Below are positions 16,144-25,346 of a stretch of 64,000 bases of DNA, piece by piece. The notes below the pieces were generated by a model. The model saw nothing but the letters and a program-made list of their open reading frames with translations. It had not been told where the DNA came from and did no database searches. The position numbers and the translations under genes are program-made. Source of the stretch: Kribbella pratensis (GTDB lineage Bacteria > Actinomycetota > Actinomycetes > Propionibacteriales > Kribbellaceae); the NCBI RefSeq assembly GCF_004366075.1, contig NZ_SODU01000004.1, positions 372,001-436,000 on the forward strand, in the 5' to 3' direction. Each line of letters opens with the position of its first letter. Position 1 is the stretch's first letter.

Positions 16144-16644
16144 TCAGTCGGGTGGCTCCAGGCGGGCGAGCCAGGTCGTCAGGAGCTTCTCGAGCTGAGT
16201 GGTCTCGTCCGGTGTGAGTGCCTCGAGGAGGCGTTGCTCGTTGGCCATGTGGGCGGTGAAGGCCTTGTCGATCAGCCGCCGGCCGCTCGGCGTCAGGCGG
16301 ACCACCCGGCCGCGGCCGTCGGCGTCGCTGCGCCGGCGATGGACCAGGCCGGCTTCCTCGAGCCGGTCGACCCGCTTGGTGACCGCCCCCGTGGTCACCA
16401 TCGTGTGCAGGGCGATCTCCCCCGGCGCCCGCTCGTACGGCGCTCCCGCGCGCCGCAACGCCGCGAGGACGTCGAACTCACCCTCCGTCAGCCCGTACTT
16501 CGCGTAGAGCAGCGTCAGCTCGCCGGTGAGGTGGTTCGCGATCCGGTGCAGCCGCCCGATCACGCCCTGCGGGGCGGTGTCGACATCCGGCCGCTCGACC
16601 CGCCACTCCGCCTGGATTCTCGCTACGTGATCCACGAGTACCAC
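16144..16644 (-). CDS. MarR-family transcriptional regulator
   Basis: About 166 residues from GTG 16644. Winged helix with YGLTEGEFDVLAALRRAG, TTGAVTKRVDRLEEAGLVHRR and the wing DADGRGRVVRLT. Ends near a helical dimerisation region. Divergent from an EamA-type exporter with a perfect 16-base palindrome (16648-16663) between them, a typical arrangement for a repressor relieved by a small aromatic or drug ligand. The frame extends to an ATG complementary to 16675-16677, but that start would place the operator inside the coding region; GTG 16635 is a further option. Confidence 0.85.
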   Translation of the reverse strand: MVLVDHVARIQAEWRVERPDVDTAPQGVIGRLHRIANHLTGELTLLYAKYGLTEGEFDVLAALRRAGAPYERAPGEIALHTMVTTGAVTKRVDRLEEAGLVHRRRSDADGRGRVVRLTPSGRRLIDKAFTAHMANEQRLLEALTPDETTQLEKLLTTWLARLEPPD

Positions 16645-16647
16645 TCT

Positions 16648-16668
16648 ATCTTCCCGGGAAGATATAAT
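16648..16668 (+). promoter_or_regulatory. MarR operator palindrome overlapping a TATAAT -10 box
   Basis: ATCTTCCCGGGAAGAT (16648-16663) is a perfect 16-base palindrome. Its last T starts a consensus TATAAT (16663-16668), seven bases before the ATG of the exporter at 16676. Binding of MarR would block the -10 region; the exporter transcript is probably leaderless. A minus-strand promoter for marR probably overlaps the same site. Confidence 0.75.
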
Positions 16669-16675
16669 GTTTTCC

Positions 16676-17572
16676 ATGGAAGATACCTTCCGCTGGAGCC
16701 TCGTCACCGCGATCGCGCCGATCGCCTGGGGCACGAACTACTTCGTCACCCACGAGTACCTACCGCCCGGACATCCCTTGTACGGCGCGGTGTTCCGCGC
16801 ACTCCCCGCGGGGCTTCTCCTGCTCGCCCTCGCCCGCCGCCTCCCCCGCGGCGTCTGGTGGTGGCGCTCACTGCTGCTCGGGATCTGCAACATGGGCGCG
16901 TTCTTCGCGCTGATCTACCTCGCGTCCCAACTGCTCCCGGTCAGCCTCGCGTCGACGATCATGTCCGCGGCGCCGTTCACCATGGCGCTCTTCGCCTGGG
17001 GCCTGCTCGCGGAACGCCCGACCGCTCAGGTCCTCACGGGCGCGACCGCCGGGATCGCCGGCGTCGTGCTGCTGCTCGGCGCCGGATCGAACGCGGTCGA
17101 CCTGCGCGGCGTCGCGGCATCGGCCGCCGCGCTGACGATGTCCTCCTGCGGATACGTCCTGGCCAAGAAATGGGGCCGGGCCGGCGAGGGTCCGCTCGCG
17201 ACGACCTCGTGGCAGTTGATCGCCGGCGGGGTCGTCCTGATCCCGATCGCGATCGGCGTCGAAGGCGCCCCGCCACGCCTCGACGGACCGGCCGTGGCCG
17301 GTTTCGCGTACGTCGGACTCGTCGCGACCGCACTCGCGTTCACGGCCTGGTTCGCGGGCCTCCGCAAGCTCCCCGCCGCAACGGTCGGGCTGATCGGGCT
17401 CCTCAACCCGGTGACCGGCGTACTGCTCGGGCTTCTGGTCTCCGGGGACGTCCTGAACCTGCGACAGGTCGGCGGGCTCGCCCTGGTGCTGCTCGGCATC
17501 ACACTCAGCCAGCTCAGGGTGAACCCGCCGACCTCCTTGGGTCGGGTGCGTCAGTTGGACGTGACGGAGTAG
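16676..17572 (+). CDS. EamA/DMT-family transporter
   Basis: 298 residues with ten predicted membrane helices in two EamA repeats, starting at LVTAIAPIAWGTNYFVTHEYLP and again near SAAALTMSSCGYVLAKKWG. Such proteins export amino acids, metabolites or drugs. ATG 16676 is preferred since TATAAT lies seven bases before it. Divergent MarR and the shared operator suggest ligand-induced efflux. The last 22 bases overlap the convergent GH12 gene. Confidence 0.87.
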   Translation: MEDTFRWSLVTAIAPIAWGTNYFVTHEYLPPGHPLYGAVFRALPAGLLLLALARRLPRGVWWWRSLLLGICNMGAFFALIYLASQLLPVSLASTIMSAAPFTMALFAWGLLAERPTAQVLTGATAGIAGVVLLLGAGSNAVDLRGVAASAAALTMSSCGYVLAKKWGRAGEGPLATTSWQLIAGGVVLIPIAIGVEGAPPRLDGPAVAGFAYVGLVATALAFTAWFAGLRKLPAATVGLIGLLNPVTGVLLGLLVSGDVLNLRQVGGLALVLLGITLSQLRVNPPTSLGRVRQLDVTE

Positions 17573-18243
17573 GAGTTGCTGGTGAAGTTCAGGCCGCCGG
17601 ACGACGAGGTGATCTCGAAGCCGAACTGGACTTCGCCGACGGTCGCATCACCCATCCAGCCCCGGCTGCGGATCCAGTTCAGGACGGCCTTGATGTCGAC
17701 GGAGCCGGAGTTGGTGTTGGAAGTGCGGAGGAACGAGAACACCGCGTTGGCGCCGTTGCTGCCGCGGTAGACGTCCCAGGTGTGGCCGCCGACGCTGACC
17801 GTGGTCTGCTTGCTGCCGATCGGGCCGACCGCACCCTGCTTGTTCATCCACAGCATGATCTCGTAGGCGTTGTTGCCGGCCCAGATGTCGTAGGTCGACG
17901 AATACGATCCACTGCCGGGCCGCGACACGTTGAAGCTGCTGGTCAGGGTGCCGAGGGCGCTGACCGGCTTGCCGATGTTCCGGGCGGAGTGCGGGTACGA
18001 CTTCACGCCGCCGGTGTTCGGGTGGTCGGCCCAGACTCCCCAGTTGCTGAAGGAGTTGGCCCAGATGGTCTGCGGTCCGGCGCCACTGCCCCAGACGTCA
18101 TTGCGGACGGTGTACCCGCCGTTGGACCAGCTGCCGAACTTGTCCGACGACGACCACGCCGCCGCGTGCGCGGGTGCCGCAGTCACCAGGCCTGCGGCCA
18201 GTACTGTCAGTACTGCGATTGCTGCTTTCCACCATCTCTGCAT
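17551..18243 (-). CDS. Secreted GH12 endoglucanase/xyloglucanase
   Basis: 230 residues, secreted by a Sec signal peptide (residues 1 to about 28, cleaved after APAHA). A single GH12 domain without a carbohydrate-binding module. Catalytic residues fit the family: nucleophile Glu128 in NAYEIMLWMNK and acid/base Glu210 in QFGFEIT. GH12 enzymes retain configuration and cut beta-1,4-glucan or xyloglucan. Start at the second of two ATGs because GAGAGGA is six bases before it and touches the first. Divergent from lacI, with the LacI-type palindrome at 18311-18326 between them. Xyloglucan as substrate is inferred from the neighbours. Confidence 0.92.
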   Translation of the reverse strand: MQRWWKAAIAVLTVLAAGLVTAAPAHAAAWSSSDKFGSWSNGGYTVRNDVWGSGAGPQTIWANSFSNWGVWADHPNTGGVKSYPHSARNIGKPVSALGTLTSSFNVSRPGSGSYSSTYDIWAGNNAYEIMLWMNKQGAVGPIGSKQTTVSVGGHTWDVYRGSNGANAVFSFLRTSNTNSGSVDIKAVLNWIRSRGWMGDATVGEVQFGFEITSSSGGLNFTSNSYSVTSN

Positions 18244-18310
18244 TTCCATTCCTCTCGTCGAGCCCGGCCGGCGGCCGGACCTTGGGCGAACGCAGGGGAA
18301 CAAATGGGGT

Positions 18311-18326
18311 GTCGAAGCGCTTCGAC
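18311..18326. promoter_or_regulatory. LacI-family operator, GTCGAAGCGCTTCGAC
   Basis: Perfect 16-base palindrome with the central CG typical of LacI-family operators. It lies between GH12 (minus) and lacI (plus), so it can control both. The inner 14 bases recur exactly at 28378-28391, 28416-28429 and 33442-33455. Confidence 0.88.
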
Positions 18327-18364
18327 TGGGGTAGAACTGGGACAGGATCAGGAAAGGGGACGAC

Positions 18365-19390
18365 GTGGTCACGATCGCCGACGTCGCACGGCACGCCGGG
18401 GTTGCGGCCAGCACGGTCTCGTACGTGCTCAGCGGCAAGCGGACGATCTCGACCGACACCCGGGAGCGCGTGCAGCGCAGCGTCCGCGCACTCGGCTACC
18501 GTCCGAACGCGAGCGCCCGCGCGCTGGCCAGCCAGCGGTCCAACGTGCTCGCGCTGGTGATCCCGCTGCGCACCGGTATGCATGTCCCGGTGATGATGCA
18601 GTTCGCCGCCGCGGTCGTGACCACGGCCCGCCGGTACGACCACGACGTACTGCTGCTGACCGCCGACGAAGGACCGGACGGGCTCGAGCGGGTCGCGCAG
18701 AGCTCGCTCGTGGACGCGCTCGTGGTGATGGACATCGAGCTCGACGACGAACGGGTCCCGGTCCTCCGGGAGCTGCCGATGCCGTCGGTGCTGATCGGTT
18801 ACCCGGACGACGCCGACGGACTGACCTGTATCGACCTGGACTTCGTCGCCGCCGGCGCGCACTGTGTCGACCACCTGGCCGACCTCGGCCACCGTTCGCT
18901 GGCCCTGCTCGGGACACCGTCCGCGGTGTACGAACGGCAGACGGGCTTCGCGCAACGGACGCTGACCGGCTTCGCGGAAGCCGCCGAACGCCGCGGCGTG
19001 GTCGGCGTCGAGACGCCCTGTGAGCATACGTTCGACGCGATCCTGCACACGGTGCGTCAGCTGCTCGACGAGCACCCGGACATCACCGGTCTGGTGGTGC
19101 AGAACGAGCCGATCATCGGACCGCTCCTGGACGTCCTGCGCCGGCTCGGCCGCCGGGTGCCCGAGGACATGTCTCTGGTGGCGATCTGCGCGGACGACGT
19201 CGCCGAGCGGCAGGTTCCGCAGTTGTCGTCGGTCTCGATCCCGGCCGAGCGGATCGGCGACCAGGCGGTCGAGTCGCTGATCACGAAGCTCGAGGGCGGC
19301 GACGTACCGGCGTTGACGCTGCTGCCCCCGGCGCTCACGGCTCGCGAGAGCAGCTGCCAGGCCCCTCACCGCGATCTCACCACTGCGTAA
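18365..19390 (+). CDS. LacI-family transcriptional regulator of the glucan locus
   Basis: 341 residues. N-terminal helix-turn-helix VTIADVARHAGVAASTVSYVLSG with hinge RPNASARALAS, then a periplasmic-binding-protein-like effector domain (VLALVIPLRTG, VLIGYPDD, LGHRSLALLG). It likely represses the GH12, GH3 and GH31 genes and itself through the four copies of TCGAAGCGCTTCGA, released by an oligosaccharide. GTG start at 18365 with AGGGGA about six bases upstream. The last 25 bases overlap the convergent GH42 gene. Effector unknown; cello- or xylogluco-oligosaccharide fits the context. Confidence 0.92.
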   Translation: MVTIADVARHAGVAASTVSYVLSGKRTISTDTRERVQRSVRALGYRPNASARALASQRSNVLALVIPLRTGMHVPVMMQFAAAVVTTARRYDHDVLLLTADEGPDGLERVAQSSLVDALVVMDIELDDERVPVLRELPMPSVLIGYPDDADGLTCIDLDFVAAGAHCVDHLADLGHRSLALLGTPSAVYERQTGFAQRTLTGFAEAAERRGVVGVETPCEHTFDAILHTVRQLLDEHPDITGLVVQNEPIIGPLLDVLRRLGRRVPEDMSLVAICADDVAERQVPQLSSVSIPAERIGDQAVESLITKLEGGDVPALTLLPPALTARESSCQAPHRDLTTA

Positions 19391-21279
19391 CCGCCAGGCG
19401 GCAACGGCAGCTCGCCGACGAGCAGCTCGCTCCCGTCGGCGGGTACGGCGACCTGGGTGTCACCGTGGTTGATCAGGAACGTCCACGTCGTCTCGCCGGC
19501 CCGGCGCCGTATTGTCTCGACCGGCGACGGTGATGGTGACAGACCCAGCAACGTCGCGGCGGTCTCGTCGTCCACCTCGGTCGACACGTACCAGGCGGTA
19601 CCCGCACCGAACTCGTGACGCGTGATCGCGGGCTTGCCGTCCAGCACGCCACCGGCGTACCGATCGATCACCTCCGCCGACACGGCCCGGACGTCCTCAC
19701 TCCACACCCGCCCGCGCCCACCGGACGACAGGGCGATCTCGCCGTCGATCGGCAGCGGGTGGAACTCCTCCACCCGGACGCCGAGAAGCTCCGTGAACGC
19801 CCCCGGATACCCGCCGAGCCGGACCCGCAGCTCGGGATCCACGATCCCGCTGAAGTACCCGACCACCAGCTGTCCGCCGCCTTCCACGTACGCCGTGAGC
19901 GCTGCCGCGGACTCGTCGCTGACCAGATACAGGCTGGGAACGACAACTGTCGTGTACGACGAGAGGTCCGCGGTGGGCGACGCGAAGTCGACCGTCACGC
20001 CGGCACGCCAGAAGTGCCGGTGCGTGGCTCGTACCGACTTGAGGTAGTCCAGCGCCGACGACGGCAGGTGGGTACCCTGCATCGCCCACCAGCACTCGGC
20101 ATCCCACAGGATCGCGACCTCGGCCTCGACGTTGCTCTCGGCAACATCCGCCAGCTGTGGCAGGACCGCGCCGAACTCCGCGACCTCCCGGAAGATCCGG
20201 CTCTCCGGCCCAGCGTGCGGAACCATCGCCGAGTGGTACATCTCGGCCCCGCCGCGCGACGCCCGCCACTGGAAGAACAACGCGCCCTGCGAGCCGCGGG
20301 CGATGTGCGACAGGCTGTGCCGCGCCATCCGCCCGGGCTCTTTCGCCTGCAACCGGCGTCCGTCGTTGAGCGTCCCGGCCGCCTGCTCCATCAACAGCCA
20401 CGGGCGGCCCCCGGCCCACGACCGGGCCAGGTCCGCGGCGAAGGCGGTCTGCTCCTCGGCACCGATCCCGGTCTCGTCCGGATAGTTGTCGATGGCCACG
20501 ACGTCGACGGCCTCGGCCCACTGCGCATGATTCACCGGCACCCAGCTACCGAAGACGAAGTTCGTCGTGATCGGTAGCTCCGAGAACGTCCGTAGTTCGG
20601 CCTTCTGTTCGAGGAATGCCGCCAGCAGTTCGTCCGACCAGAAGCGTCGATAGTCCAGGTACTGGGTCGGATTCACCAGGTACTGCGTTTTCCGCGGCGG
20701 CTCGATGTCCGTCCAATCGGCGTACCCCTGGCTCCAGAACGCGGTCGTCCACGCCTCGTTCAGCCGATCGAGGTCGCCGTACCGCTCCTGGAGCCACTCG
20801 CGGAAACGTGCCGCCGCGAGCGAGCAGTGACACGTCGTGCCGTACTCGTTGTGCACGTGCCACATCGCGAGGGCCGGGTGATCGTGATACCGCTCGGCCA
20901 GCGTCCGCGCGATCCCTCGGGCGGCATCGCGGTACGCCGGCGCGCACGCGCAGTACGTGTCCCGGCTGCCGTGTGTCAGGTGTACGCCGTCCGCGGTGAC
21001 CGGCATCGCCTCCGGGTGCAAGCGGCTGAACCACGGTGGCGGTGACGCGGTCGGGGTGGCCAGGTCGACGCTCACACCGCCGTCGTGCAGCAGGTCGAGC
21101 ACCTGGTCGAGCCAGTCGAACTCGTACCTGCCCGGCGCGGGCTCCAGGGACGACCACGAGAACACCCCGACGGTCACCAGGTTGACGCCGGCCTGCCGCA
21201 TCAGGGCGACGTCCTCCTTCCACACCCCCGGATCCCACTGCTCGGGGTTGTAGTCGCCGCCGTACCAGAGTCGTGTCAT
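19366..21279 (-). CDS. GH42 beta-galactosidase, cytoplasmic
   Basis: 637 residues, shorter at the C-terminus than some GH42 members but with all three domains: TIM barrel (1 to about 375), trimerisation alpha/beta domain (VAILWDAECWWAMQG onwards) and a small beta domain. Acid/base Glu145 in WHVHNEYG and nucleophile Glu298 in PWLLMEQAAG. Cysteines at 110, 112, 150 and 152 (CAC, CHC) match the structural zinc site known in the family. No signal peptide, so it acts on imported oligosaccharides, plausibly removing galactose from xyloglucan side chains. Its ATG overlaps the GH74 stop (ATGA). Confidence 0.93.
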   Translation of the reverse strand: MTRLWYGGDYNPEQWDPGVWKEDVALMRQAGVNLVTVGVFSWSSLEPAPGRYEFDWLDQVLDLLHDGGVSVDLATPTASPPPWFSRLHPEAMPVTADGVHLTHGSRDTYCACAPAYRDAARGIARTLAERYHDHPALAMWHVHNEYGTTCHCSLAAARFREWLQERYGDLDRLNEAWTTAFWSQGYADWTDIEPPRKTQYLVNPTQYLDYRRFWSDELLAAFLEQKAELRTFSELPITTNFVFGSWVPVNHAQWAEAVDVVAIDNYPDETGIGAEEQTAFAADLARSWAGGRPWLLMEQAAGTLNDGRRLQAKEPGRMARHSLSHIARGSQGALFFQWRASRGGAEMYHSAMVPHAGPESRIFREVAEFGAVLPQLADVAESNVEAEVAILWDAECWWAMQGTHLPSSALDYLKSVRATHRHFWRAGVTVDFASPTADLSSYTTVVVPSLYLVSDESAAALTAYVEGGGQLVVGYFSGIVDPELRVRLGGYPGAFTELLGVRVEEFHPLPIDGEIALSSGGRGRVWSEDVRAVSAEVIDRYAGGVLDGKPAITRHEFGAGTAWYVSTEVDDETAATLLGLSPSPSPVETIRRRAGETTWTFLINHGDTQVAVPADGSELLVGELPLPPGGYAVVRSR

Positions 21280-23438
21280 ACCGGCTCACCGTAGGGGATC
21301 CCGAACCCGTTCGTGGAGAGGTACACCCGCCCGTAGACCCTCGGGTCACCCGCGATCGCGTCACCGGTGGAGGCGTACTGGTGCCGGTCGTCGTTCACAC
21401 GCACCCAGGACGCACCGCTGTCGTCCGACCGGTAGATCCCGCGGACACCGGCGACCTTCCCGGACGTGTACGCGGCCATCTCCCTTCGGTGCGGCGCCGC
21501 CTTGCCGAAGCCGATCGTGTACGCCTCCTCGATCGTTGGCACGGGCAAGTACGTCGACCCGCGATCGACCGATCGGTACAGCCCGCCGGCACCGGCCGCG
21601 AGCCAGCAGTGCCCGGCCCGATCCAGCACGGTCTCGAGCTTCCCGCCGCCCGTCGGCAGACCGGTTGCCGTCGCCGTGAAGGCGGCACCCCCGTTCGTGC
21701 TCACGTACGCCGTACCGGTGGCCGGATCGAACCCGTAGAACACACTCCCGTCGACCCGATCGCCGGCGAGCACCGAGCCGGCAGGCAGGCCGGCGACGGC
21801 GATCCAGGTCGCGCCGCGATCGCGTGAGTAGTGCGCGACGAGATCGCCCGGTGCCCAGAGGATCGTTCGTGCGTCGGCGCCGACCGCGACCCGACCCGTC
21901 TGCGTCATACCGGACGGCTCGCCCGCGAACGGCTGCCAACTGCTCCCGGCATCGGTCGAGTACGCACCCCGCTCGCCGGCATTGGCGTTCGCGAGCCGTA
22001 CGACGAATCCCGGGGCGAGCGCCGCGTAGTCCAGACTCGGCGACGTCCCACTGACCGGATTCGACGCCTGTCCGTCCGGCGGTACGACGTCCAACCGGTC
22101 GTGCCGGTAGACCCCGATGTCCCCGAGCGCGCTGATCAACGGCGGGCCCCACGGCGGACTGATCAGATCGAGGACGGCCGTCTCCTCGAGTCCCTGCGCA
22201 CGGACCGACCAGTGCGTACTGCGACCCGCCTCCGCCCCGGTCACGTCGTCGGTGCCGAAGATCGTCGCACCGGTGACGTACAGGACCTTGTCCGAGTCGA
22301 ACGGATCGATCGAGATGTCACCGATCATCCAGCCGAGCTTCGGGGTGCCGTGGAAGTTCAGGTACGGCGCTCCGGACGTGTCGAGCACGATCCGCTCGCC
22401 GATCGACTGCCAGGTCCGGCCGCCGTCGACCGACCGGAAGATGTCGTCGACCGGACCCCAGCGGCTCATCGTCGACACCATCACCGTGCCCGGCTTGCGC
22501 GGGTCGGTGGCGAGACCGCCGTACCCGAAGCCGGCTTCGCCACCGGTGTTCGGGCGCAACGGCGTGATGTCGGTCCACTCACCGGTCGCGGTGTTCAGCT
22601 TGTGAACGGCGCCGTCGTACATCTCGTACGGTCCGGGGAGATCGCCGTACGTGACGTAGATGTTGCCGTCGGCCCCCAGTTCGCCGTGGTGGGGCAGCAG
22701 CCCGGTCGGCTGCCCGGGGACCGCCGACCAGGTGCGGCCGGCATCGGTACTGCGGTAGAGCGGGTTCGCCGGATCCGCGACGCCGGCATAGATCGTGCCG
22801 TCGCGCCGGTCGAAGAAGACGAAGCCGATCCCGATCCCGGGATTCCCGGTCACCGGGAAACTGTCCACCCGGGACCAGGTCACGCCGCGATCGCCGCTGC
22901 GCCACAGCCCCTGATTGCGGGTGCCGAACAGCAGTACCCGGCCGTCACGAGGGTCGACGACGAGTCGCTCGCCCATCGAGCGGCCGGGCTCGTTGCCGCC
23001 GAGCTTGAACGGCAGGTCGGTGCGCTCGAAGGTCCGGCCCTGGTCGCACGATCGCAGGATCGCACCGTTGATCGGCGACCATTCGTTGGTGTAGGTGCCG
23101 GCCGCGAGGTAGAGCCGTTGCGGGTCCGCCGGGTCGAGCGCGAGACTCTCGACCCCGGTCCAGTTCCACTCGTCCCAGCCGATCCAGTGCAGCAGCTGCA
23201 CCCAGCGCTGGGTGCGGTTGTCGAACCGCGCGGCTCCCCCGATGTCGGTCCGCGCGTACACCAGACCACGCTTGCGCGGATGGTGGACGATCCCGGTGAC
23301 GAAACCGCCTCCGACGATCTCCACGTTGCGCCAGCGGTACTGGCCGCCCGCCGTCGTCGCCGCCGCCGATGGAATCGTGGCCGCGGCGAGAGCCGTGCCG
23401 GTGCCGAGGGCAAGGAAATGCCGTCGTGCCAGGTTCAT
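21276..23438 (-). CDS. Secreted GH74 xyloglucanase
   Basis: 720 residues with a twin-arginine-like signal (NLARRHFLALG, residues 2 to about 28). The body is two beta-propellers with repeated Asp-box-like strands (SVDGGRTW, STDAGRTW, SRDRGATW). Catalytic Asp65 in YARTDIGGAARF and Asp374 in GWMIGDISIDPF match the inverting GH74 pair. Hydrolyses the xyloglucan backbone to heptasaccharide-type units. No carbohydrate-binding module. Overlaps the GH42 start by four bases and follows the permease gene by seven, so it is part of the transporter operon. Confidence 0.93.
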   Translation of the reverse strand: MNLARRHFLALGTGTALAAATIPSAAATTAGGQYRWRNVEIVGGGFVTGIVHHPRKRGLVYARTDIGGAARFDNRTQRWVQLLHWIGWDEWNWTGVESLALDPADPQRLYLAAGTYTNEWSPINGAILRSCDQGRTFERTDLPFKLGGNEPGRSMGERLVVDPRDGRVLLFGTRNQGLWRSGDRGVTWSRVDSFPVTGNPGIGIGFVFFDRRDGTIYAGVADPANPLYRSTDAGRTWSAVPGQPTGLLPHHGELGADGNIYVTYGDLPGPYEMYDGAVHKLNTATGEWTDITPLRPNTGGEAGFGYGGLATDPRKPGTVMVSTMSRWGPVDDIFRSVDGGRTWQSIGERIVLDTSGAPYLNFHGTPKLGWMIGDISIDPFDSDKVLYVTGATIFGTDDVTGAEAGRSTHWSVRAQGLEETAVLDLISPPWGPPLISALGDIGVYRHDRLDVVPPDGQASNPVSGTSPSLDYAALAPGFVVRLANANAGERGAYSTDAGSSWQPFAGEPSGMTQTGRVAVGADARTILWAPGDLVAHYSRDRGATWIAVAGLPAGSVLAGDRVDGSVFYGFDPATGTAYVSTNGGAAFTATATGLPTGGGKLETVLDRAGHCWLAAGAGGLYRSVDRGSTYLPVPTIEEAYTIGFGKAAPHRREMAAYTSGKVAGVRGIYRSDDSGASWVRVNDDRHQYASTGDAIAGDPRVYGRVYLSTNGFGIPYGEPV

Positions 23439-23445
23439 CGTGACC

Positions 23446-24348
23446 TCATCCCTTCACCGCGCCGATGATGACGCCCTTCTGGAAATGCCGCTGGATGAAC
23501 GGGTACACGAGCAGGACCGGCACGATCGCGATCACCACGATCGCCATCTTGATCGCCAGACCGGGCGCCGGTGACAGGCCCGCGATACCGGTCGCCACTC
23601 CGCCGGCACCCGTCGGCAGCGGCTGCTGCTGCACGATGTAGGTCCGCAGCACCATCTGCAGCGGCCACTTGCTGTTGTCGTTGATGTACAGCAACGCGTT
23701 GAAGAACGCGTTCCAGTAACCGACCGCGTAGAACAGTCCGACCACGGCGACCACCGCCTTCGACAACGGCAGCACGATCCGCCGCAGGATCGCGAACTCG
23801 CCGGCCCCGTCGATCCGGGCACTGTCGATCAGCTCGGTCGGGATACCCATGAAGAACGACCGCATCACGATCAGGTTGAACGCCGAGATCGCGGCCGGCA
23901 GGATCAGCGACGCGTAGTGGTCGATCAGCCCGAGCGCGTTGACGACGAGATAGCTCGGGATGATGCCCGGCCCGAACAGGAACGTCAGCAGCACGATGAA
24001 CAGCAGCGGCCGGTGGAACAACGATCCCGGCCGCGACAACCCGTACGCCGCGAGCACGGTGATCCCGAGGCTGAACGCCGTACCGATCGCGGTGATCCCG
24101 ACACTGATCAGCAACGCCTTCGTCACCACTCCGCCGGAGAGCAACTGCACGTACGCCGCAACCGTCAGTTCCCGTGGTACGACGACCAGCCCGCCGGCTC
24201 GGGTCACGGCCTCCGTCGACGACAGGCTCGTCACCACCACGACGTACAAGGGGAACGCGACCGCCAGCGCGATCAACGCCAGCACCACCGGTTTCCCGAA
24301 CCGCCCGACCGGGGTCGGTTCTTCCTCCCAGACAGCTCGTGCACTCAT
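23446..24348 (-). CDS. Sugar ABC transporter permease (CUT1, YtcP/LplC-like)
   Basis: 300 residues, six membrane helices. The cytoplasmic EAA loop reads SARIDGAGEFAILRRIVLPLS near residues 173-193 and contacts the ATPase. C-terminus FIQRHFQKGVIIGAVKG is characteristic of the MalG-side permease of CUT1 systems. Together with the next upstream permease and the binding lipoprotein it forms an oligosaccharide importer; no ATPase gene is in the operon, as is usual where MsiK serves many systems. Start overlaps the upstream permease stop by four bases. Confidence 0.92.
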   Translation of the reverse strand: MSARAVWEEEPTPVGRFGKPVVLALIALAVAFPLYVVVVTSLSSTEAVTRAGGLVVVPRELTVAAYVQLLSGGVVTKALLISVGITAIGTAFSLGITVLAAYGLSRPGSLFHRPLLFIVLLTFLFGPGIIPSYLVVNALGLIDHYASLILPAAISAFNLIVMRSFFMGIPTELIDSARIDGAGEFAILRRIVLPLSKAVVAVVGLFYAVGYWNAFFNALLYINDNSKWPLQMVLRTYIVQQQPLPTGAGGVATGIAGLSPAPGLAIKMAIVVIAIVPVLLVYPFIQRHFQKGVIIGAVKG

Positions 24349-25346
24349 GACTTGGAATACACCCCCTGCTCGCCCACCATGTGCGCGAATCGGTTGGCCA
24401 GCAGGACGAGGACGAGGCCGACGACACCCTTGAAGAGGCCGGCCGCGGCGCCGTAGCCGAAGTCGCCGACGAGCAGGCCCTGGTAGTAGACGTACGTGTC
24501 GAGTACCTCCGCGGCGCCGCCGCCGACGGCGCTGCGTTGCAGGATGAACTGCTCGAACCCGACCGTCAGCGCGTCACCCAGTCGCAGGATCAGCAGCAGG
24601 ACGATCACCGGGCGCAGACCCGGCAGCGTGATGTGCCAGAGCCGTCGCCAGCGGTTCGCGCCGTCGGCCGCGGCGGACTCGTAGAGCTCCGGGCTGATGG
24701 TCGACAGCGCCGCGAGGAACACGATCATGCCCCAGCCGGCGTCCTTCCAGACGGCCTGCGCGGTGACGAGCAGGATGAACGTGTCCGGTTTCGTCATCAG
24801 GTCGACCGCCTGGTGCCCGTGGTCGCGCAAGGTCTGGGCGAGCAGGCCGGCGCCGCCGATCATCTGCTGGAACAGCGACACGACCAGCACCCACGAGAAG
24901 AAGTGCGGCAGGTAGACGACGCCCTGGATGAGGTTGCGGAGCTTCGACGACAGGACGCTGTTCAGCAGCAGCGCCAGGGCGATCGGGATCGGGAAGAAGA
25001 ACGCGAGCTGGACCGCGGTGATCGAGACGGTGTTCGCGACCGCCTTCCAGAAGGCGGGTTCGGCGAACATCCGCTGGAAGTTCCCGAACCCGATGAACTC
25101 GCTGCCGCGAATCCCGGCGTACGGCGAGTAGTCCTGGAAGGCGATCACGTTCCCGAGCGTCGGGAAGTAGTGGAAGACGCCCAGCAGCACCACCACCGGC
25201 AGGACCATCACCAGCAGCGGCCAGTCCCGGCGGAGGCGATGGGTGAAACTCATCCCCCCCGCGCGACCGCGCTTGTGGCGCCGGGACGTCCGCTTGGCAT
25301 CGGGTAGGCGCTCCGCCTGCGCCGGAGGCTTAACGACCGTTGTCAC
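24345..25346 (-). CDS. Sugar ABC transporter permease (CUT1, LplB-like)
   Basis: 333 residues: a basic cytoplasmic N-terminus (residues 1 to about 40) and six membrane helices. EAA loop: ESAAADGANRWRRLWHITLPGLR, about residues 227-248. The LplB/YteP type usually pairs with a large binding protein for complex oligosaccharides such as pectin or xylan fragments, which fits a xyloglucan locus. The GTG start overlaps the end of the binding-protein gene by 17 bases. Confidence 0.92.
   Translation of the reverse strand: MTTVVKPPAQAERLPDAKRTSRRHKRGRAGGMSFTHRLRRDWPLLVMVLPVVVLLGVFHYFPTLGNVIAFQDYSPYAGIRGSEFIGFGNFQRMFAEPAFWKAVANTVSITAVQLAFFFPIPIALALLLNSVLSSKLRNLIQGVVYLPHFFSWVLVVSLFQQMIGGAGLLAQTLRDHGHQAVDLMTKPDTFILLVTAQAVWKDAGWGMIVFLAALSTISPELYESAAADGANRWRRLWHITLPGLRPVIVLLLILRLGDALTVGFEQFILQRSAVGGGAAEVLDTYVYYQGLLVGDFGYGAAAGLFKGVVGLVLVLLANRFAHMVGEQGVYSKS

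Noticed and set aside
16039..19023. A 994-residue open frame on the plus strand
   Set aside because: It spans MarR, EamA, GH12 and LacI genes in other frames or strands; composition and lack of domains mark it as a shadow.
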